Positions 17,821 through 25,068 of a stretch of 64,000 nucleotides of DNA are shown piece after piece (the first letter of the stretch is position 1; each line of letters begins with the position of its first letter). Both the position numbers and the translations under genes were made by a program. Under the pieces are notes generated by a model. It saw only the letters and a list, made by a program, of their open reading frames with translations, was not told the DNA's origin and ran no database searches. The stretch is from NCBI GenBank assembly GCA_036496605.1, contig DASXKV010000050.1, forward strand, positions 124,001-188,000. Direction: 5' to 3'. The stretch is from Gemmatimonadaceae bacterium (GTDB taxonomy: Bacteria > Gemmatimonadota > Gemmatimonadetes > Gemmatimonadales > Gemmatimonadaceae).

Positions 17821-18912
17821 ATGCGCGGACTCATGACGACGACGGCCCTCATCGCCCTCGGCGTCGCAAGATCGCCGGCGATGCCGCAGCGTCCGACTCC
17901 GCCAGCCCGCGATCCACGCGCACCAGGATTCGTCGCCGCCACCGAGCTTCCCGACGGCACCGTGCCTTCGCCCACCGCCGACGGAAACTTCATCATCGGG
18001 CCGACGCACGCACCCGCGCCCGAGATGGCCGTCCGTAGCGACGTGCCACACGGCGCCGTCTACACGTTCACGATGCGGTCCGCCGACAGCCGGATCTATC
18101 CCGGCATCGCGCGCGACTCGGGGACATTCGGCGTTCCCGATCCCGCCGACTCGGCGAAGCTCATCGTGAAGACGAGCCATCCCGCGCCCTACACGCGTCG
18201 CGTCGCCGTCTACGTACCCGCGCAATACGTCCGCGGCTCCGTTGCGCCGTTCATCGTCGGTGCCGACGGACCCGACTCCCTTCTCTTCGTCGCCCTCGAC
18301 AACCTCATCGCCGCGAAGCGGGTCCCAGTCATGATCGCCATCTCGATCGGGAACGGCGGCGGGGACGCGCAAGGGAGCGAGCGTGGACTCGAGTATGATA
18401 CGATGTCTGGACGCTACGCCGAGTTCGTCGAGACGGAGGTGCTGCCACTCGTCGAGCGGCAGTACGGCGTGACGCTCACGAAGGACCCTAACGAGCGAGC
18501 GACCACGGGAAACAGCTCGGGTGGCGCCGCGGCGCTCAGCATGGCGTGGTATCGCACCGATCTCTATCATCGCGTGCTCGCCTATTCGCTCACCGCGGTG
18601 AACCAGCAGTGGCCGCCGAATCCCGAGACGCCGCACGGAGCCTGGGGGTATCACGAGCAACTGATCCCGAACAGCCCGGCGAATCCGATCCGTATCTGGA
18701 TGATGGTCGGCGATAAGGATTTGCTCAATCCGAACCCGATGCGCGACGGGATGCACGACTGGGTGCTCGCGAACGAGCGCCTGGCTGCAACACTCGCCGC
18801 CAAAGAGTATCATTATCAATTCGTCTTCGCGCGCAACGCGCTGCACGTCGACCGCGGGGTGCGGCAGCAGACGTTGCCCGAAGCGCTCGAATGGCTATGG
18901 CGTAATCAATGA
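17821..18912 (+). CDS. Secreted esterase, enterochelin-esterase-like alpha/beta hydrolase
   Basis: ATG 17821 is chosen because TGGAGG lies about 8 nt upstream and the product then opens with a signal-like MRGLMTTTALIALGVARSPA; the frame extends to 17779. The 363-residue protein has the Fes/YieL-like layout: KTSHPAPYTRRVAVYVPAQY strand, MIAISIGNGG, nucleophile elbow GNSSGGAAAL with the serine near residue 233, and a C-terminal ALHVDRGV histidine. Family members hydrolyse siderophore or carbohydrate esters. The stop overlaps the OsmC start by four bases (ATGA). Confidence 0.8.
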   Translation: MRGLMTTTALIALGVARSPAMPQRPTPPARDPRAPGFVAATELPDGTVPSPTADGNFIIGPTHAPAPEMAVRSDVPHGAVYTFTMRSADSRIYPGIARDSGTFGVPDPADSAKLIVKTSHPAPYTRRVAVYVPAQYVRGSVAPFIVGADGPDSLLFVALDNLIAAKRVPVMIAISIGNGGGDAQGSERGLEYDTMSGRYAEFVETEVLPLVERQYGVTLTKDPNERATTGNSSGGAAALSMAWYRTDLYHRVLAYSLTAVNQQWPPNPETPHGAWGYHEQLIPNSPANPIRIWMMVGDKDLLNPNPMRDGMHDWVLANERLAATLAAKEYHYQFVFARNALHVDRGVRQQTLPEALEWLWRNQ

Positions 18913-19361
18913 CAACTCCCTCATCGACTCTCCGCGAGTACGACGTCGCCGCCGGATCGACGGCCGTGTTTGGCCGCGTCCTGTGTAGCGTGCGGGACCA
19001 TCACTATGTCATCGATGGGCCGGTGCAGAATGGTTGCCCCGGCGAGGAGGTCACACCCGTCGAGGCGTTCCTCTCCGCCGTCGCGGCGTGCGGTGTCGAG
19101 CTCATTCACGTCATCGCCAAGACGGAGAGCAGGCCGCTCGACCGCGTTTCCGTGAAGGTCCATGGTTGGTCGGACCGCGCCAAGCAGACGCGGACCGACG
19201 TCAGCACACTGAACGGCGTCACGCTCGACTTCAAGCTCTGGGGCACCGACGACGCGAATGCGGCGGTCCTCATCGAATCGTTCAAGCGGCGGTGACCGTT
19301 GTACGGTACGGTCGCGGTCGCGACCGCAGACGTTCAGGTCCGATACGCGCTCGGCGACTAG
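18909..19361 (+). CDS. OsmC-family peroxide/organic-hydroperoxide protein, probable selenoprotein (TGA at codon 129)
   Basis: ATG 18909 overlaps the esterase stop. Residues 1-128 are a normal OsmC domain: GPVQNGCPGEEVTPVEAFLS, then VAACGVELI with the first conserved cysteine at residue 61. At codon 129 the frame has TGA (19293-19295), and the same frame continues PLYGTVAVATADVQVRYALGD to TAG 19359-19361. In OsmC proteins this segment reads Cys-Pro-h-Tyr/His-x-T, so TGA replaces exactly the second catalytic cysteine. A 7-bp hairpin with loop GGTC follows at 19309-19326. OsmC-like selenoproteins have been reported from marine metagenomes. The alternative is a TGC-to-TGA nonsense mutation giving a 128-residue protein without the key cysteine. 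If read through, the product is 150 residues, a normal family length. Confidence 0.75.
19309..19326 (+). promoter_or_regulatory. Candidate bacterial SECIS hairpin
   Basis: CGGTCGC (19309-19315) pairs perfectly with GCGACCG (19320-19326) around the loop GGTC (19316-19319). The loop begins 20 nt after the in-frame TGA at 19293-19295. Published bSECIS rules ask for a 4-16 bp upper stem, a loop with G among its first two bases, and a loop about 16-37 nt after the TGA; all are met. The E. coli fdhF element has a GGUC in its loop at a similar distance. Confidence 0.65.
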
Positions 19362-19451
19362 CGACGGGCCCCGGCACAACGCGGCCTGATGCGCAATCAA
19401 GGACTGCTCTAACGATTCGCAATGCGTTACCTAGACGCTAAACCTTAGCCC

Positions 19452-19943
19452 ATGACACGACATCTCCTGATCTTCGCCATCGCAGCCGCGGCCGGCAGCT
19501 GCGCAAGCGGCTCGAATGGCGCGGCGTCCCGGGCCGCGTGCGCGCTCGAATCTGGCGACTCCGTATACCTCGTGCGCGGACCGGTCTATCGTGATTGTGC
19601 GGTCGACGAGCGCGCGGCAGTTATTGACCGTTCCGGACATCCGAACTTCAGTCCCTCTTCACCGCCCCCTGGAGGCCGTGCGTGTTATACGGCTGAAGTC
19701 GAGTTCGTGGTGGATACCCAGGGGATACCGGAGATGGAGACGGTGAAGCTAGTCCGCACGAATAACCCGGATTACGCCCAGGCAGCGGTGCCGGTAGTTG
19801 CTGGGTGGCGCTACAAGCCAGCGATCCTTCACGGAGTTCCGGTTCGACAGATCGTACACGAGAGTGAAACCATGGCCGTCGCGGTCGTTGCGGCGCCGGC
19901 TGGGGAAACCCCGCGGCCGCCGACGCGCGCACCGCTGTGCTAA
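19452..19943 (+). CDS. Lipoprotein with a TonB-C-like domain
   Basis: A 163-residue protein beginning MTRHLLIFAIAAAAGSCASG, a lipoprotein-type signal with a possible lipobox cysteine at residue 17. Residues 75-145 (CYTAEVEFVVDTQGIPEMET, then NNPDYAQAAVPVVAGWRYKPA and G-V-P-V-R-Q) match the beta-alpha-beta pattern of the TonB C-terminal domain, as found in free-standing periplasmic proteins of this bacterial group. There is no membrane-spanning TonB anchor or ExbBD nearby, so energy transduction is doubtful. Confidence 0.65.
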   Translation: MTRHLLIFAIAAAAGSCASGSNGAASRAACALESGDSVYLVRGPVYRDCAVDERAAVIDRSGHPNFSPSSPPPGGRACYTAEVEFVVDTQGIPEMETVKLVRTNNPDYAQAAVPVVAGWRYKPAILHGVPVRQIVHESETMAVAVVAAPAGETPRPPTRAPLC

Positions 19944-20006
19944 CTTCGCAACCATCGATGGGTTCAGCGCCATCACGCGGGATCCTGCCTCTACAGAGGG
20001 ATGCTC

Positions 20007-21554
20007 ATGAGCGACGTGAATGAATCGGCTGACGACATCAAGCGGCGAGACTTCGTTCAGGGCGCGGTGACGGCAGCAGCGGCGCTGGTCGTCGGCTGGA
20101 GACCGTCGCTGAGCATACCGCGCCGCCCGCCAGACGACGTGATCGCGCAGATCGCGCTCCAGCATGACAAAACTCTAAAGATCCTCCAGGACTGGATCGC
20201 GCTGCCCTCGATCGCCGCCGAGAATCGGGGCTATCCGCAAGGCGCCGAGTACATGGCGCAGCTCGCGCGCGACGCGGGGTTCACGCACGTCGAAGTCGTG
20301 CCGACGACCGGGAAGCCCGGCGTGTTCGCGACCCTCGATGCCGGCGCGCGGACGTCGCTCGCGATCTATTTCATGTACGACGTCAAGCAGTTCGATCCCG
20401 CGGAATGGTCGTCCCCTCCACTCGAGGGGCGACTGGTCGACAAACCAGGACTCGGCAAAGTGATCGTCGGACGCGGCGCGACGAACACGAAAGGGCCGCA
20501 GACCGCGTTTCTCGCCGCGCTGCACGCGTTCAAGGCCGCGGGCAAGAAGCCGGCGGTGAATATCGTCCTCGTCTGCGAAGGCGAGGAGGAGATCGGTTCA
20601 CCGAATTTCTCGCAGATCGTCTTCAAACCCGAAGTCGAAGCCGCGCTCCACAAGTGCCTCGGCATCATCATTCCGTTCGGGAGCCAGGACCTCGACGGCT
20701 CCGTCCAGATCAACCTCGGCGCCAAAGGCGTCGTCGAGTTGGAGCTGGTGTCGAGTGGCGAGAAGTGGGGACGCGGCCCGAGGCACGACGTGCACTCGAG
20801 CCGCGAGGCGCAGCTCGACAGTCCGACGTGGCATCTCGTTCAGGCTCTCAACACACTCGTCGCCGCCGACGGCCACACACCGGCCGTGGAAGGATTCTTC
20901 GACAAGGTGCGGCCACTCACGGCGACGGAGAAACGCGTCCTGGAGGACGCGATCCCGAAGCGCAACGAGGCGGCAGCGAAGAAGTCGTTGGGCGTCGAGC
21001 ACTGGTACAAGGACGAGTCCTGGCACGATTCGCTCGTTAGGCTCGTGTCGCAGCCCACGATCAACATCGAGGGGCTCGTCGGTGGTTACACGGGCCCCGG
21101 CGGGAAGACGATTCTTCCTCACCGCGCCGTCGCGAAGATCGACATGCGGCTCGTGCCCGACATGACCGCCAAGGGTACGCTCGAGTTGCTGAAGCAACAC
21201 CTCGCCAAGCACGGCTTCGGCGACATCGACGTGAACATGAGCGGCGGCTACGATCCGACAGAGACACCGGCTGATTCAAAGTTGGTGAGTGCAATGACAG
21301 CAGCATTCCGCAAATCGGGCGTCGAGCCGGTTCTGTGGCCGCGTCTCGCCGGCTCCTGGCCGGGCGTGACGTTCACCGGCGCACCGCTCAAGCTACCGGC
21401 CGGACAGTTCGGCATGGGTCACGGCGATGGCGCGCACGCGCCTGACGAGTACTGGGTTATCGAGTCGTCAAATCCGAAGGTCGCGGGGATGGACGGCGCC
21501 GTCAAATCGTATGTCGAGTTCTTCCAAGCGTGTTCTGAAGGGGCTAGGGCCTAG
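20007..21554 (+). CDS. M20-family peptidase-like protein with Tat signal and altered metal ligands
   Basis: AGAGGG lies 6 nt before ATG 20007, which decides against ATG 20001. The N-terminus DIKRRDFVQGAVTAAAALVVG is a twin-arginine signal. The 515-residue protein follows the M20 (ArgE/DapE/CPG2) layout, with CEGEEEIG as the catalytic and metal-binding glutamates, a dimerisation lid around 205-380, and GDGAHAPDEY carrying the last histidine. However, the first metal motif, normally H-x-D, reads M-Y-D at 123-125, and the bridging aspartate position in GRGATNTKG is Asn160. Zinc binding may be changed or lost. It converges on the arginase-like gene, overlapping by 11 bp. Confidence 0.82.
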   Translation: MSDVNESADDIKRRDFVQGAVTAAAALVVGWRPSLSIPRRPPDDVIAQIALQHDKTLKILQDWIALPSIAAENRGYPQGAEYMAQLARDAGFTHVEVVPTTGKPGVFATLDAGARTSLAIYFMYDVKQFDPAEWSSPPLEGRLVDKPGLGKVIVGRGATNTKGPQTAFLAALHAFKAAGKKPAVNIVLVCEGEEEIGSPNFSQIVFKPEVEAALHKCLGIIIPFGSQDLDGSVQINLGAKGVVELELVSSGEKWGRGPRHDVHSSREAQLDSPTWHLVQALNTLVAADGHTPAVEGFFDKVRPLTATEKRVLEDAIPKRNEAAAKKSLGVEHWYKDESWHDSLVRLVSQPTINIEGLVGGYTGPGGKTILPHRAVAKIDMRLVPDMTAKGTLELLKQHLAKHGFGDIDVNMSGGYDPTETPADSKLVSAMTAAFRKSGVEPVLWPRLAGSWPGVTFTGAPLKLPAGQFGMGHGDGAHAPDEYWVIESSNPKVAGMDGAVKSYVEFFQACSEGARA

Positions 21555-22533
21555 CCTGTCTCTTCATCACTCCTCGCACTGCCCCTTCGATCATCCGATT
21601 CACCGCCGCGAGCGACAAGCCGCCAGAATCAGTGGCGGGGATCGTCGCGAAGCCGATCGCGGACGCCTTCGGATAGCGCGCGAAGATCTGCTCGAAGAGC
21701 CGCGCGAGCTGCTCGCTCGATGGACCGTTAGGCACCTTGTTCACGTGACCCATCACCTCGCGGGGATCGAGCACGTCCATGTCGATGTGAACGTAGATCT
21801 TGTCGACCGCTCGGCTGAGGCGGTCGAGCTGCGCGAAAACCGCCGGTGTCATGTTGCGCAAATCATCGACGCTCAGTTGCGCGATAACTGACTTGTCGAG
21901 TAGCTCCTGCTCGAGCGGATCGGTGAGGCGGACGCCGCCCATGACGACATCGCGATCCGCGAGTGGCGGATCGAGCTTCGCCTCGACGCGCATGCGTTGG
22001 AGCGCGCGGCCCGTCGCGACGGCCACCGGCATGCCGCCGAGATTCCCGCTGCGCGTCGTCTCGGGCGTGTTGAAGTCGGGGTGCGCGTCGAGCCAGAGCA
22101 TGCCGACTCTGATCGGATCGCGTGTTGGGCCGGAGTGCTGGAGTCCGCCGACGAGCCCGGGCATCGATGGACAGGTCGCCTCGAGTCCAACGGTGAACCA
22201 GCCCTGGCGCTCGTTCTCCGCGACGATGTCTGCGAAATGTCCGAGCGCCATGCTGAGCCGCTTCCAGCCGCCATACTCGGTGTCCTCCTGTGCCGTGAGC
22301 TTCACCTCAAACAGTCTCACGGTGGCACCGGCCGCGGCGAGGCGCGGCTGGATGCCGCCGTCGGCCATCGTCGTCGGCCCGACAGATGTTCCGTTAGGCA
22401 GATAGGGCTGCTTCACGAGCGCAACCCGGAGGTGCCCGCTCGGATCGGTATAGCGCTGCGCGCCAGCGGAGTGCACCGAAAGGATCAGTGCGGCGAGGAC
22501 GATAGCGGCGGTCCGCATCGAGTTTGAGATCAT
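21544..22533 (-). CDS. Secreted arginase/agmatinase-family (ureohydrolase) protein
   Basis: A 329-residue protein with a signal peptide ending near AGAQ (residues 6-25; ATG 22518 is an alternative start). LWLDAHPDFNTPETTRSGN provides the D-A-H-x-D manganese motif and YVHIDMDVLDP the second pair of aspartates. The first manganese histidine, normally in G-G-D-H, is not visible; the equivalent stretch reads GLEATCPSMPGLVGGLQ. Members hydrolyse guanidino or related C-N bonds, but export and the missing ligand leave the reaction open. It is divergent from the ArsR gene across a 93-bp AT-richer region. Confidence 0.8.
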   Translation of the reverse strand: MISNSMRTAAIVLAALILSVHSAGAQRYTDPSGHLRVALVKQPYLPNGTSVGPTTMADGGIQPRLAAAGATVRLFEVKLTAQEDTEYGGWKRLSMALGHFADIVAENERQGWFTVGLEATCPSMPGLVGGLQHSGPTRDPIRVGMLWLDAHPDFNTPETTRSGNLGGMPVAVATGRALQRMRVEAKLDPPLADRDVVMGGVRLTDPLEQELLDKSVIAQLSVDDLRNMTPAVFAQLDRLSRAVDKIYVHIDMDVLDPREVMGHVNKVPNGPSSEQLARLFEQIFARYPKASAIGFATIPATDSGGLSLAAVNRMIEGAVRGVMKRQARP

Positions 22534-22587
22534 AGGACGGGATGTTGCTGCTCTCGACCGCCGAGCGCAAATCCAACTTGTTTCTTG

Positions 22588-22627
22588 TAATATGCCTTGA
22601 CAGCAATATTGCTAATGAGGCATATTA
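22588..22627. promoter_or_regulatory. 40-bp nested dyad operator before the ArsR-type gene
   Basis: TAATATGCC (22588-22596) is the exact reverse complement of GGCATATTA (22619-22627), and the perfect 12-bp palindrome AGCAATATTGCT (22602-22613) lies at exactly the same centre. The element reaches the first base of the start codon of the ArsR-type gene and includes its ribosome site. Two concentric dyads in an AT-rich island look like an autoregulatory operator for a winged-helix dimer. Confidence 0.65.
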
Positions 22628-22941
22628 TGGACGTGAGCACCGTCCTCTTCGAAGTCCTCGCCGAGCCAAATCGCCGGCAGCTGCTCGACCTTCTGCGAGA
22701 GCAGGAGCGCACCGTCGGCGAGCTCGTCGACGCGCTCGACATCGGGCAGCCCGCCGTGTCGAAGCACCTGCGCGTGCTACGCGACGCGGGACTCGTCGAA
22801 GCACGCATCGATGCTCAGCGTCGCGTCTACAGCTTGCGGGCCGAGCCGCTCGCCGAAGTCGACGCGTGGCTCGCACCCTACCGGAAGTTCTGGCGCGGCC
22901 GGCTCACCGCACTCCAACGCCACCTGGCCAGTGACCGCTGA
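22627..22941 (+). CDS. ArsR-family winged-helix transcriptional regulator
   Basis: ATG 22627, with GAGG six bases upstream, starts MDVSTVLFEVLAEPNRRQLL. The 104-residue protein is one winged helix: LDLLREQERTVGELVDALDI, recognition helix QPAVSKHLRVLRDAGLV, wing ARIDAQRRVYSL. No metal-binding C-V-C motif is visible, so a metal sensor role is unlikely. It lies 22 bp ahead of an SRPBCC gene, the common ArsR-AHSA1 pairing of soil bacteria, and the nested dyad at its start suggests that it controls this pair. Confidence 0.88.
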   Translation: MDVSTVLFEVLAEPNRRQLLDLLREQERTVGELVDALDIGQPAVSKHLRVLRDAGLVEARIDAQRRVYSLRAEPLAEVDAWLAPYRKFWRGRLTALQRHLASDR

Positions 22942-22963
22942 CCCTTCACCCGAGAGTACAAAC

Positions 22964-23443
22964 ATGACCACGATGACCGTTCCCATGAGCGACCAGATCG
23001 AGGAGCAGGTTCTGCTCGATACGCCGCGTGCCCGCGTGTGGCGCGCTCTGACGAATGCCGACGAGTTGGGCGCCTGGTTCGGCGTCAACATCGCAGGCGC
23101 GACAATCGCCCCCGGGGCGCACGTTGTCGGACACATAACGATTCCGGGCTATGAGCACGTCGTGTTCGACATCGCGATCGAGGAGATGGTCGCCGAGCGG
23201 CGCTTTGCGTGGCGCTGGCACCCGAACGCGATCGACCCGAAGGTCGATTACTCGGCAGAGCCCCGAACACTCGTGACGTTCACGCTCGAGGACGCGCCTA
23301 ACGGAGGAACGCTACTTCGGGTCGTCGAATCGGGCTTCGAGGCATTGTCGGCCGCGCGGCGCGGTCCGGCATTCACCGGCAACAGCAAGGGTTGGCAGGG
23401 ACAGCTGCAGAAGCGCTTGCCAGCGTATCTCGCGTCGGCCTAA
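22964..23443 (+). CDS. SRPBCC (AHSA1-like) domain protein
   Basis: A 159-residue protein. EEQVLLDTPRARVWRALTN, then ELGAWFG, the pattern of beta strands, FAWRWHPNAID, TLVTFTLEDAPNGGTLLRVVESGF and the C-terminal KGWQGQLQKRL helix are typical of the START-like AHSA1 fold, which holds a hydrophobic ligand in a deep pocket. It is probably co-transcribed with the ArsR gene. Its TAA stop lies inside a CCTAACG heptamer. The ligand is unknown. Confidence 0.88.
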   Translation: MTTMTVPMSDQIEEQVLLDTPRARVWRALTNADELGAWFGVNIAGATIAPGAHVVGHITIPGYEHVVFDIAIEEMVAERRFAWRWHPNAIDPKVDYSAEPRTLVTFTLEDAPNGGTLLRVVESGFEALSAARRGPAFTGNSKGWQGQLQKRLPAYLASA

Positions 23444-23472
23444 CGAGCTGACCACGAGGTTCGATTGATGGA

Positions 23473-23504
23473 CAGAGCGGGCGGCAATCCAGCCGCCCGC
23501 TCTG
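23473..23504. terminator. Strong hairpin after the ArsR-SRPBCC unit
   Basis: CAGAGCGGGCGGC (23473-23485) pairs perfectly with GCCGCCCGCTCTG (23492-23504) across the loop AATCCA. It lies 30 bp after the SRPBCC stop. No T-run follows, as is common in this GC-rich window, but a 13-bp GC stem is a convincing terminator or 3'-end structure. Confidence 0.7.
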
Positions 23505-23587
23505 CGTCCAGCATCCTCCGGCCCTCCCGGGAGCGCCCGCCGTGTGCCACATTGTGAGCGAATCACTCACACCAATCCATCAGGCAC

Positions 23588-23917
23588 ATGCTCGTAACGA
23601 CGACAGAACGCGCGGAAGGCTATCAGGTCAAACGAGTCCTTGGTCAGGTATTCGGCGTGGTCGTGCGCAGCCGCAGCCTGGTCGGCAACGTCATGGCTGG
23701 CTTCCGAGCCCTCGCTGGCGGCGAAATCACCGAATACACGCGGCTCGTCGAGGACACGCGTCGTCACGCCATCGATCGCATGATCGAGAATGCGCGGCTG
23801 ATGGGCGCGAATGCCGTGGTCATGATGCGCTTCGATTCTTCCGAGATGGGTCAGACGATGTCGGAAGTCGTTGCGTATGGCACTGCAGTGGTGTTGGATC
23901 CGCCACCCGCCGACTGA
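23588..23917 (+). CDS. UPF0145 / YbjQ-like protein
   Basis: A 109-residue single-domain protein. MLVTTTERAEGYQVKRVLGQVFGVVVRS and the later RRHAIDRMIENARLMGANAVVMMRFD are the signature of the UPF0145 (DUF74, YbjQ) family, which forms pentameric rings in known structures and has been described as heavy-metal-binding without a firm function. It is followed after 9 bp by a small membrane protein, so the two are likely an operon. Confidence 0.88.
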   Translation: MLVTTTERAEGYQVKRVLGQVFGVVVRSRSLVGNVMAGFRALAGGEITEYTRLVEDTRRHAIDRMIENARLMGANAVVMMRFDSSEMGQTMSEVVAYGTAVVLDPPPAD

Positions 23918-23926
23918 GCGTGGACG

Positions 23927-24130
23927 ATGTCTCTCCTGCTTGCAGTTCCCGCGGCGGTGGTGTGCATCGCGCTCTACGTCATTTACGACAAGCGCTATCA
24001 CGGGAAGACTTCTGCGTCCGGGCTTCGGGCGACGAAGGAAGTGTTTCGTGACCCGACCACCGGCAAGCTGATGCGCGTGTACGAAGACCCGCGCACCGGT
24101 GCTCGCGAGTACGTGAACGAGGACGAGTGA
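23927..24130 (+). CDS. Small single-helix membrane protein
   Basis: A 67-residue protein: residues 2-19 (SLLLAVPAAVVCIALYVI) form one membrane helix, and the rest is charged and hydrophilic, with two similar short segments, FRDPTTGKLMRVYEDPRTG, that look like a repeated D-P-x-T-G unit. Nine bases behind UPF0145 suggests co-expression and perhaps a membrane anchor role. No family is recognised. Confidence 0.6.
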   Translation: MSLLLAVPAAVVCIALYVIYDKRYHGKTSASGLRATKEVFRDPTTGKLMRVYEDPRTGAREYVNEDE

Positions 24131-24159
24131 CGAGCAGTCGAGTCGCGCGGATTAGATGG

Positions 24160-24969
24160 TCACTTTGCCGACGCGGGGAACGCCGGCAGCTTCCCGATAT
24201 CGCGGGCGTCGTGCTGAATGATCACCGTGGCGTGCAGGTTTTTCGCGATCTGCTTGAAGCGATCGAGTGACGCGAGCGTCGCGGCGCGATCGGTGTTGAA
24301 GCTTGGCACGCCGTTCGAGTCGTAGTTCTCGTGAAAGTGCGCGAGGTCGCCGGTGATGAGCACCGGGCCCATGTCCTTGAGCCTAACGAGCAGGCTGTGG
24401 TGACCGGGCGTGTGGCCGGGCGTGTTGAGGATGACGACGGTGCCGTCGCCGAAGACGTCCTTGTCTCCCGACAGTGGCTCGACCCTCCCGCCGCCAGTGA
24501 TCCAGTTGGCGAATGGCGCCGGATTCGCCGCAGCGGCGGACTTCCCGTCCGTGAGAACATCCCAATCGCCTTTGCCGATGAGCAGCGTGGCGTGCGGGAA
24601 CGCGCTGACCTGACCTGTATGATCCCCGTGGTAATGACTAATGGCGACGTACTTGACCTGATCGGGTGTGACTTTCAGCTGGCCGAGCAGGTCGACGAGG
24701 CTCGTCTTGGGAGCAGTCGGGGTGTTGCCGACAGGATTTCCCGTGTCCCACACCATGTAATCGTCGCCATGCCTGACGAGGTAGCAGCTGAAGGTGAGTT
24801 GCACCTTGAGGCCGCTGAACGCATACGTGTCGGACATCCGGCCGCCGACGTCGGTGGGGGCGGTGTTGTTGCCGCAGTCGAGACGCGCGAGGGTCACGGC
24901 CGGTGTAGTCTGCGCCCGCGCGGCGCCGGCAAGCACCGTCAATGATACCATCGTCAACACTCGCTTCAT
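24160..24969 (-). CDS. Periplasmic metallo-beta-lactamase-fold hydrolase (AHL-lactonase-like)
   Basis: A 269-residue protein with signal peptide MKRVLTMVSLTVLAGAARAQ. The zinc motif AISHYHGDHTGQ (H-x-H-x-D-H) is around residue 109, GHTPGHHSLLVRL gives the third histidine, and ITGDLAHF the bridging aspartate; the early DTGNP and the overall order fit AiiA/AttM-type N-acyl-homoserine lactonases. Quorum-quenching activity is plausible but not proven; other lactones are possible substrates. Confidence 0.8.
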   Translation of the reverse strand: MKRVLTMVSLTVLAGAARAQTTPAVTLARLDCGNNTAPTDVGGRMSDTYAFSGLKVQLTFSCYLVRHGDDYMVWDTGNPVGNTPTAPKTSLVDLLGQLKVTPDQVKYVAISHYHGDHTGQVSAFPHATLLIGKGDWDVLTDGKSAAAANPAPFANWITGGGRVEPLSGDKDVFGDGTVVILNTPGHTPGHHSLLVRLKDMGPVLITGDLAHFHENYDSNGVPSFNTDRAATLASLDRFKQIAKNLHATVIIQHDARDIGKLPAFPASAK

Positions 24970-25068
24970 CGGTCGGCCTTGAGGGATGGAGAGGCCACGA
25001 ACATGCTACCGTGGGCCGCTCACTCGCAACCAGGTTGCGTGCCCGGCGACGAACCATCCTCGGCGAGT

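Noticed and set aside
19293-19361. A frameshift rather than TGA recoding in the OsmC gene
   Set aside because: The C-terminal OsmC sequence continues in the same frame as the N-terminal part; no base needs to be added or removed.
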